From the NCBI RefSeq assembly GCF_003056305.1, contig NZ_PYVX01000002.1, positions 558,001-622,000 on the forward strand: 64,000 nucleotides of DNA. Direction: 5' to 3'. Made by a program: the position numbers and the translations under genes. The notes beneath the pieces were generated by a model. The model searched no databases. It saw only the letters and a program-made list of their open reading frames with translations, and had not been told where the DNA came from. Within the stretch, counting starts at the first letter, position 1. Each line of letters opens with the position of its first letter. This document shows, in pieces, positions 58,476 through 64,000 of this stretch. The stretch is from Halomonas denitrificans (GTDB lineage Bacteria; Pseudomonadota; Gammaproteobacteria; Pseudomonadales; Halomonadaceae).

Positions 58476-60441
58476 CCTGCGGATTCTCCTTGCTCTGCGT
58501 GGCGCTCGACGCGCGGGTCGACGCCAGGGTGTTGCCGGCACGAGCGGGATCCACCCGCACCGTCAGCCCCGTGAGGGTCATCGAGTGGTGCTTCAGGGTC
58601 AGCGTGCAGCCGGCGGGGGCGGGGCAGGCCGCGGCCTCGGCGACCGGACGGCCGCGCGGGTCGTGCAGGTCGCGGGCCAGCTCGGGGGAGACGATCAGGC
58701 GGGTGCTGCCCTCGTCGGCGCCCAGCACGTGGCGGGCGCGGAGCCGGTCGGCCCCGTCGTCGTCGGCCAGCCGGTCGGCATCGAGGCGAAACTCGCCGGC
58801 CGGGAGCCGCACGCGCCCCCCCTCCGGGGCGTCGGCGAGGGCCAGCGACAGCCAGCGCTCGTCCATTTGCGCCTGGGTATCGCCATGGCCGGCGCCGGTG
58901 AGGAGGGAGAGCGAGGTCCGGTCCGGCGGCTGCAGGACCCCGGTGGCGATGACCAGCACGTAGAGCAGCAGGCCGTAGGCGAAGCCGTGCAGCACGTGGC
59001 CCATGCGCCGCTGGCGCTTGACCGCCTCCGGGTCGCCCGGTTCGCCGGCGGAGATGCCCTGGCGCGACCAGGCCTGGCGGTTGAAGCGAAAGCTCACGTA
59101 GGTCTTGAGCAGCGCGCCCCACACCTGGTTGTAGTAGATCAGCGGTATCCACAGCAGGCTGAACCGGCCGTGCTGCCAGGAGAGGATCAGCGTCACCAGG
59201 CCACGGGTGAAGAGGATCCACAGCAGGTAGGCGAAGATGAAGGAGGGCCGGATGAACAGCGTTACCAGCACCGCCACCGTGGGACCGATCAGGGTCGTCC
59301 ACATGGAGAGCCGCTGGTCGACCAGGCTCCACCAGGTGAACAGGCCCATCGGCCGGGGGCCCAGGGCGATGGCGCGGTTGCTGGTGCGCAGCATGTTGCC
59401 GTACCAGCGGCGCATCAGGTCGGTGGTGGAGTGGAAGAAGCGCTTGCGGTCGGGCAGCTCCTCGAACCCCGAGACGTGGACGTCCGGGATGTAGAGCATC
59501 CGCCAGCCGTGCTTCAGCAGCCAGTACCAGGTCGACTTGTCGTCGCCGGAGAGGAACTTGAAGGTGCCGAAGCGCCAGTGGTCGACGTGGTCGTTCTCCA
59601 CCAGGTCGATGAAGTCGGGCTGGGTGGCGAGGTCGGCGCGAAAGGCGCTGTAGCGACCGGTCAACACCAGCAGGCGCCTGGACACGGACATCGAGCTCAT
59701 CACCAGGTGTCGCTGGGCATAGCGGATGTCGTACCACTCCTTGGTGGCGTCGCCGCCGGTGACGATGGCGCTGTTGTTGGTGGTCAGGGCCCCCAGGTCC
59801 TCCTGGACGCTGAAGAACGACAGCGAGCGCGACAGGGTGCCCGGCTCCAGGCGGATGTCGCCGTCCATGGAGACCAGCAGGGCGCCGGGGGCCGGCATGC
59901 GCCGGGAGATCGCCCGCAGCACCTCGGCCATGGCCGAGCGCTTGCCGTCCCCCTTCTGGAACATGTAGCGCAGCTCGATGTTCTCGGGCCAGCCGTTCTC
60001 CTCCATGACGTGGGTGATGACGTCCACGTCGGTGCGGTCCGAGACCGAGGCGAAGATGGTGGTCGGCACGCCATAGTCGGCGACCTCGCGGACCAGGGCC
60101 TCGTAGACCTGGAAGCTGACCTCCGGCTCGATGCGAAAGGAGGTGCAGAGCACGTAGAGCTCCGGGGGGAGCGCCTGCTCCCCCAGGGCATCGGCCTCGG
60201 CGCGCAGGCGCGGGAAGATCCGGCGGTTGTACCAGACCGAGCGCACGGCCTGGATCAGCCACCAGCTGTAGCGCCAGATGCCCACGGCCCCGACGGCGAA
60301 GAAGAAGCTCTTCGACTCGGTCGAGAAGACGTCCAGCGGCAGACCGTCGAGCACCACGATCAGCAGGGCGATCCCCAGGATGAAGGTCGCGAGCTCCGTC
60401 GCCTTGCTGGCGACGGAGCGATCGTCAGGGCTATTCGACAT
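58468..60441 (-). CDS. Alg8-like GT2 polymerase with C-terminal extension
   Basis: A 657-residue inner-membrane family-2 glycosyltransferase. N-terminal helices at ~14-65; catalytic domain with SMDGDI (D193-D195), NDHVDHWRFG (~283) and GDDKSTWYWLL; RRWYGNMLR (~344) fills the Q/RxxRW position. Further helices at ~383-505 include DQRLSMWT and IYYNQVWGALLKTYV, as in Alg8. Pseudomonas Alg8 ends at ~494; here ~150 more periplasmic residues follow, with GGRVRLPAGEFRL and later short strands that look like the start of a right-handed beta-helix. It should polymerise and export a uronic acid chain. AGGGAG precedes ATG 60441, 10 bp after ugd. Confidence 0.88.
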   Translation of the reverse strand: MSNSPDDRSVASKATELATFILGIALLIVVLDGLPLDVFSTESKSFFFAVGAVGIWRYSWWLIQAVRSVWYNRRIFPRLRAEADALGEQALPPELYVLCTSFRIEPEVSFQVYEALVREVADYGVPTTIFASVSDRTDVDVITHVMEENGWPENIELRYMFQKGDGKRSAMAEVLRAISRRMPAPGALLVSMDGDIRLEPGTLSRSLSFFSVQEDLGALTTNNSAIVTGGDATKEWYDIRYAQRHLVMSSMSVSRRLLVLTGRYSAFRADLATQPDFIDLVENDHVDHWRFGTFKFLSGDDKSTWYWLLKHGWRMLYIPDVHVSGFEELPDRKRFFHSTTDLMRRWYGNMLRTSNRAIALGPRPMGLFTWWSLVDQRLSMWTTLIGPTVAVLVTLFIRPSFIFAYLLWILFTRGLVTLILSWQHGRFSLLWIPLIYYNQVWGALLKTYVSFRFNRQAWSRQGISAGEPGDPEAVKRQRRMGHVLHGFAYGLLLYVLVIATGVLQPPDRTSLSLLTGAGHGDTQAQMDERWLSLALADAPEGGRVRLPAGEFRLDADRLADDDGADRLRARHVLGADEGSTRLIVSPELARDLHDPRGRPVAEAAACPAPAGCTLTLKHHSMTLTGLTVRVDPARAGNTLASTRASSATQSKENPQDV

Positions 60442-60451
60442 CTCGACTCCC

Positions 60452-61798
60452 TCAGGCGAGCACGGGACGCACGGAGTCACCCCGGCCGATGGCGTAGTAG
60501 GCGAGGCCCGCCGCTTTCACCGACTCGGGGGGGAAGAGGTTGCGACCGTCGACCACCACCGGCGAGGCGAGGGACGCGTGGAGCTCGGCGAAATCCACGG
60601 TGCGAAAGGCCTTCCACTCGGTGCAGATCACCAGCGCATCGGCGCCCTCCAGCGCCTGGTCGCGCTGGCCGGCCAGCACCAGGTCGTCGCGCTCGCCGTA
60701 GAGGCGGCGACACTCCTCGCTGGCTTCCGGGTCATAGGCCTGGACCCGCGCGCCGGCCTCCCACAGGGCCTCCATCAGGGCCCGGCTGGGGGCCTCGCGC
60801 ATGTCGTCGGTGTTGGGCTTGAAGGCCAGCCCCCAGAGCGCGATGGTCTTGCCGGCGAGCTGGCCGTTGAAGGCCTGGCAGAGCATCTCGAACAGCCGGG
60901 ACTTCTGGCGGGTGTTGACGTTCTCGACGGCGGCGATCATCTCGGCCGGGTGGCCGACCTGCTCGGCGGTGCGCGCCAGCGCCTTGACGTCCTTGGGGAA
61001 GCAGGAGCCGCCGTAGCCGCAGCCCGGGTAGATGAAGCTGTAGCCGATGCGCGGGTCGCTGCCGATGCCGTGGCGCACCTCCTCGATATCGGCGCCGAGG
61101 CGCTCGGAGAGGTTGGCGATCTCGTTGATGAAGCTGATCTTGGTGGCGAGCATGGCGTTGGCCGCGTACTTGGTCAGCTCGGCGCTGCGCACGCCCATGA
61201 ACATCAGCTTGTCCTTCTGGCGGTTGTAGGGGCCATAGCACTCGCGCATGGCGCGCCTGACCCGCTCCGAGTCGGTGCCCACCACGATCCGCGAGCCGCG
61301 GGAGAAGTCCTCGATGGCCGCGCCCTCCTTGAGGAATTCCGGGTTGGAGCAGACATCGAAGTCCAGCGAGACGCCGCGCCGCTCGAGTTCGTCGGCGATG
61401 GTCCGCGCCACCCGGCTGGCGGTGCCCACCGGGACCGTCGACTTGTCGACGACGATGCGGTAGTCGTCCATGTGCCGGGCGATGGTCTCGGCGACCTTGA
61501 GCACGTGGCGCAGGTCGGCGCTGCCGTCCTCATCGGAGGGCGTGCCCACGGCGATGAACTGCAGCAGCCCGAAGGCCACCGCCCGTTCGGCATCGGTGGT
61601 GAAGTGCAGCCGTCCGGCCGCGCGGTTCTGGCGGATCAGGCTCTCGAGCCCGGGCTCGTAGATCGGCACCTCGCCGGCGTTGAGCCGGGCTACCTTGTCC
61701 TCGTCCACATCGACGCACATCACGTCGTGGCCGACATCGGCCAGGCAGGCGCCGGTGACCAGGCCCACGTAACCGGAACCGAAGATGGTGATTCTCAT
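60452..61798 (-). CDS. ugd: UDP-glucose 6-dehydrogenase
   Basis: A 448-residue NAD-dependent dehydrogenase oxidising UDP-glucose to UDP-glucuronate. Rossmann motif [40 protein letters not shown]; catalytic Cys in [15 protein letters not shown]-terminal [13 protein letters not shown] and DGRNLF. All of these are Ugd wording. The related GDP-mannose dehydrogenase AlgD would read GGSCLPKDVRAL and lacks these blocks. It heads the Alg8/Alg44 operon, the position of algD in alginate producers, so the operon's precursor is probably UDP-glucuronate. AAGGAG lies 9 bp before the ATG; a sigma-54 promoter lies ~75 bp upstream. Confidence 0.95.
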   Translation of the reverse strand: MRITIFGSGYVGLVTGACLADVGHDVMCVDVDEDKVARLNAGEVPIYEPGLESLIRQNRAAGRLHFTTDAERAVAFGLLQFIAVGTPSDEDGSADLRHVLKVAETIARHMDDYRIVVDKSTVPVGTASRVARTIADELERRGVSLDFDVCSNPEFLKEGAAIEDFSRGSRIVVGTDSERVRRAMRECYGPYNRQKDKLMFMGVRSAELTKYAANAMLATKISFINEIANLSERLGADIEEVRHGIGSDPRIGYSFIYPGCGYGGSCFPKDVKALARTAEQVGHPAEMIAAVENVNTRQKSRLFEMLCQAFNGQLAGKTIALWGLAFKPNTDDMREAPSRALMEALWEAGARVQAYDPEASEECRRLYGERDDLVLAGQRDQALEGADALVICTEWKAFRTVDFAELHASLASPVVVDGRNLFPPESVKAAGLAYYAIGRGDSVRPVLA

Positions 61799-61881
61799 GA
61801 TCGCTTGCTCCTTGCTCGATGACCGTGACGGCCCCGCGCAGGGCGGGGACACGCAACGTCGCATTGACGATCAGCGGAGGG

Positions 61882-61897
61882 AGCAAGATGCGTGCCA
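61882..61897 (-). promoter_or_regulatory. Sigma-54 (RpoN) promoter of the ugd operon
   Basis: On the minus strand the sequence TGGCACGCATCTTGCT matches the sigma-54 consensus TGGCACG-N4-TTGCW at every fixed position. The -24 GG (61896-61895) and -12 GC (61884-61883) are separated by the required 10 bases. Transcription should start near 61871, giving a ~73-nt leader to ugd. Activation would need an ATP-dependent enhancer-binding protein. Confidence 0.8.
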
Positions 61898-61979
61898 CTC
61901 TTCGGCAAAGCGGCATGGCCGGCCGCTTGGCGCGGGATCGGGGAGCGGCGGGGCAGGCGCGATCGCCCGCCCGGCAGGG

Positions 61980-62009
61980 CATAACCGTCGCGGTGACGCG
62001 ACGGTTATG
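61980..62009. promoter_or_regulatory. 13-bp inverted repeat, candidate enhancer site
   Basis: CATAACCGTCGCG and its perfect reverse complement are separated by 4 bp. The centre is ~98 bp upstream of the sigma-54 -24 element, the usual distance for a bacterial enhancer-binding protein. It could instead be a terminator for cobO, but there is no T-run on the minus strand and cobO ends ~100 bp before it. Confidence 0.6.
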
Positions 62010-62018
62010 GTGTGGACA

Positions 62019-62034
62019 TTGAAAGGCCTTTCAA
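62019..62034. promoter_or_regulatory. 16-bp palindrome TTGAAAGGCCTTTCAA
   Basis: A perfect palindrome between cobO and the 13-bp inverted repeat, ~130 bp upstream of the sigma-54 promoter. It is AT-flanked and may be a second regulator site for the ugd operon. The remainder of the 308-bp ugd-cobO spacer shows no gene. Confidence 0.45.
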
Positions 62035-62106
62035 ATCAGGAGTTTGAGTGTTGCCTGGCGACGACGATGCGGCCGTCGGCCTTCGCAAGTGCCTGAAAGT
62101 GCCGGG

Positions 62107-62706
62107 TCAATAATCGATGCCGCGGCGCGCCTGGAGGCCGCTGTTGAAGGCGTGTCGCACCTCGTTCATCTCGGTGACGGTATCGGCCATGGCGGTAAGC
62201 TCCCGGTGGGCGTTGCGCCCGGTGACGATCACCGTCTGCTCGGCGGGGCGGTTCGCAAGCGCCGCCTTCACGGTGGCGATGTCCAGGTAGCCGAACTTGA
62301 GCATGTAGGTGATCTCGTCGAGCACCACCAGATAGACCGTGGGGTCGGCGAGCATCCGCTCGGCCTCGGCCCAGACCTCCCGGCAGGCACGGGTATCGGC
62401 CTCGCGGTCCTGGGTGTCCCAGGTGAAGCCGGTGGCCATGATGGCGACCTCGAGGTTCGGGTCCTCGGCCAGCCGCTCGCGCTCGCCGCACTCCCAGAGC
62501 CCCTTGATGAACTGCACCACCCCGACCCGGTAGCCGTAGCCCAGGGCCCGGGTCACGGTGCCCCAGGCGGCGGTGGTCTTGCCCTTGCCGTTGCCGGTGA
62601 AGACCAGCAGCAGCCCGCGCTGCTCGGTCGCCTCGGCGACCTTCTCGTCGACCCGGGTCTTGAGTTTCTGCATCGCCTGCTGGTGGCGGGTGTCGCGATC
62701 GTTCAT
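62107..62706 (-). CDS. cobO: Cob(I)yrinic acid a,c-diamide adenosyltransferase
   Basis: A 199-residue P-loop enzyme (CobO/BtuR/CobA family): FTGNGKGKTTAAWGT (~36-50), then VQFIKG and the conserved GFTWDTQDREAD and DEITYMLKFGYL. It attaches the adenosyl group to corrinoids. GGAG lies 5 bp before ATG 62706. No cobalamin riboswitch is visible in the 65 bp upstream. It reads toward ugd but is separated from it by the sigma-54 control region, so it is probably a separate unit. Confidence 0.95.
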   Translation of the reverse strand: MNDRDTRHQQAMQKLKTRVDEKVAEATEQRGLLLVFTGNGKGKTTAAWGTVTRALGYGYRVGVVQFIKGLWECGERERLAEDPNLEVAIMATGFTWDTQDREADTRACREVWAEAERMLADPTVYLVVLDEITYMLKFGYLDIATVKAALANRPAEQTVIVTGRNAHRELTAMADTVTEMNEVRHAFNSGLQARRGIDY

Positions 62707-62771
62707 CGGAGCTCCGTGGCGTGTACAAGGCTTGTCCAGGACTGGCAGCATACGCCAGAACCGCCCGGGCG

Positions 62772-63998
62772 TCAGCCTTCGAGGCCGTCGCGCTGTCCCA
62801 CTCGGGCCTCCATGCGCGCCAGGAAGACGGCCATGATCCGCTCATAGAGCGCCCGGCCGAGCACGGCATCCTCGATGCCGGCATCCACGTTGGGATTGTC
62901 GTTGACCTCGATCACCACGACCCGCTCGCCGACCTGCTTGATATCGACCCCATAGAAGCCGTCGCCGATCAGCCGGGTGGCACGCAGCGCCGCCTTGATC
63001 ACGGCGGGGGGAACCTCGGCGGGATCGTGGGTGGTGAAGCCGCCGCTCTTCACGCGCCCGCCGGCGTGGTGGTAGATCTGCCAGTGGCCTCGGGCCATGT
63101 AGTAGCGGCTCGCGAACAGCACCTGGCCGTCGAGCACGCCGATGCGCCAGTCGAACGCGGTGGGCAGCCACTCCTGGAGCAGCAGCAGGGCCGAGGTGGC
63201 GAAGAGCCGTTCGGACTCGTGCGCGAGCTCCTGCAGCGAGGCCACCTTGACGATGCCGCGGGAGAAGGCGCCGTCGGGAATCTTCAGGACCAGCGGGAAG
63301 CCCAGGCCCGCGACCCGTTCGGCCAGCGGTCGACGATCGCCGCGCTTGAGCAGGATGCCCTCCGGGGCCGGCACGCCCTTGGCCCGCAGCAGGGCGTGCA
63401 GGTAGACCTTGTTGGTGCACCGCAGGATGTCGCGGGGAGCATCGATCACCACCAGCCCCTCGTGCTCCGCGCGCCGGGCCATGCGATAGGTATGGTGATT
63501 CAGCGCGGTGGTCTCGCGAATGAACAGGCCGTCGAACTCGGCAAGGCGCCCGGCGTCACGGCGGGTGATCAGCGAGACGTCGATGCCCTGCCGGCGTCCG
63601 GCGCGGATGAAGGCCTTCAGCGCCCCGCGGTTGCTCGGTGGCAGCGTCTCCTCGGGATCGACCAGGATCGCCAGATCGAAGCGGTAGCGGCGACGCGCCT
63701 TGGGAGTGCGCCATACTTGCCGCGAGTGGCGGTTGAGCGCCGTCGCGAACAGGTCCTGCTCGTCGACGGTCAGCTCCCGCAGTCGCAGCGGCTTCAGGCG
63801 CGCCAGTCGCCAGGTGTCATGGCGACGCACCAGCCGCGCCTCGAGCAGCGGACAGGGCAGGCGCTCGAAGAGCTTGCGCGCCAGGCGGGAAAGGCTCGGC
63901 TCCCGGCAGTCACCGAACAACACCCGCAGGGTCAGCCGGTCGCCGCACAGGGCGCCCTGGCGGCTCAGGTCGTCGAGCAGGGCCTTCAGGCCATCGAG
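62772..63998 (-). CDS. RimK-like ATP-grasp ligase with RLAN domain (5' end outside window)
   Basis: The frame is open to the right edge, so the N-terminus is missing; at least 408 residues are present. The first ~190 residues match the RimK-like ATP-grasp N-terminal (RLAN) type (FRYRFDLAILVDPEETLPPSN-like segment). The ATP-grasp core follows, with KVYLHALLRAKGVPAPEG, FPLVLKIPDGAFSRG, the metal-binding VIEVNDNPNVDAGIED. Such proteins join a carboxylate to an amine, often amino acids to a peptide or protein end; the substrate is unknown. It runs in the same direction as cobO, 65 bp away. Confidence 0.82.
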   Translation of the reverse strand, partial: LDGLKALLDDLSRQGALCGDRLTLRVLFGDCREPSLSRLARKLFERLPCPLLEARLVRRHDTWRLARLKPLRLRELTVDEQDLFATALNRHSRQVWRTPKARRRYRFDLAILVDPEETLPPSNRGALKAFIRAGRRQGIDVSLITRRDAGRLAEFDGLFIRETTALNHHTYRMARRAEHEGLVVIDAPRDILRCTNKVYLHALLRAKGVPAPEGILLKRGDRRPLAERVAGLGFPLVLKIPDGAFSRGIVKVASLQELAHESERLFATSALLLLQEWLPTAFDWRIGVLDGQVLFASRYYMARGHWQIYHHAGGRVKSGGFTTHDPAEVPPAVIKAALRATRLIGDGFYGVDIKQVGERVVVIEVNDNPNVDAGIEDAVLGRALYERIMAVFLARMEARVGQRDGLEG

Positions 63999-64000
63999 CT

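Noticed and set aside
60452..61798. Calling the first operon gene algD (GDP-mannose dehydrogenase), as its position suggests
   Set aside because: [22 protein letters not shown] and DGRNLF are Ugd signatures; AlgD motifs are absent.
61980..62009. Rho-independent terminator of cobO
   Set aside because: There is no T-run on the minus strand and it lies ~100 bp from the gene end; its distance from the sigma-54 promoter fits an enhancer site better.
62707..62771. Cobalamin riboswitch upstream of cobO
   Set aside because: The spacer is only 65 bp and lacks the B12-box and the required helices.

Overview
The window is GC-rich (roughly two thirds G+C) chromosomal DNA from a gammaproteobacterium, most likely Halomonas or a close relative in the Halomonadaceae. 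The evidence is gene order plus protein type. The blocks nudF-yqiB-cpdA, yqiA-parE-parC, epmB/efp/epmA, rhdA-psd, rsgA/orn and queG-nnrDE-tsaE-amiB-mutL-miaA-hfq-hflX-hflK-hflC-hisZ-purA follow Escherichia/Pseudomonas order, with a Pseudomonas-like hisZ and RhdA-type rhodanese. I see no prophage, insertion sequence, CRISPR array or rRNA. One tRNA gene (Arg-CCT) is present.

Layout. 0-9 kb: a ProQ/FinO-domain protein cut by the left edge, a classical porin, a secreted two-domain protein, a DcaP-like porin, tRNA-Arg, cmoM and rsmC, a Met-rich EF-hand protein and greB. 9-15 kb: a secreted TPR protein, nudF-yqiB-cpdA and cysDN (sulfate activation). 15-20 kb: a membrane zinc peptidase, an App1-like phosphatase, cmoAB and pgi. 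20-30 kb: yqiA, topoisomerase IV (parE, parC), serB, a voltage-gated cation channel, and leuA behind a newly recognised leu leader peptide. 30-34 kb: the whole EF-P beta-lysylation set (epmB, efp, epmA), then psd and rhdA. 34-52 kb: rsgA, orn, a CNNM-type protein, queG and the long nnrDE-to-purA block. Translation and tRNA modification are strongly represented: cmoM, cmoA, cmoB, queG, tsaE, miaA, epmAB, efp, rsmC and rsgA.

The most interesting region is 52.0-62.0 kb on the minus strand. It is a six-gene operon of ugd, an Alg8-type polymerase, an Alg44-type PilZ/c-di-GMP receptor, a PL14-type lyase, a PL5-type lyase and a large Sel1-repeat lipoprotein in the AlgK position. It looks like a stripped-down alginate machine, but the sugar-nucleotide dehydrogenase is a UDP-glucose enzyme (Ugd), not the GDP-mannose enzyme AlgD. 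The PL14 family also includes glucuronan lyases. The inferred product is a c-di-GMP-controlled polyuronate, probably glucuronan-like, rather than alginate. No epimerase, acetylation genes or outer-membrane porin is present. The operon is preceded by an exact consensus sigma-54 promoter (61882-61897) and, about 100 bp upstream, a perfect 13-bp inverted repeat that could bind an enhancer-binding protein.

A second unexpected element is a structured intergenic repeat present three times (22918-23012, 32567-32732, 44144-44267), between parE and parC, epmA and psd, and mutL and miaA. It has a 59-bp core bounded by GGAGG...CCTCC, an inner hairpin with a compensatory base-pair change, and outer inverted arms. 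One copy carries an extra ~80-bp nested hairpin in its loop.
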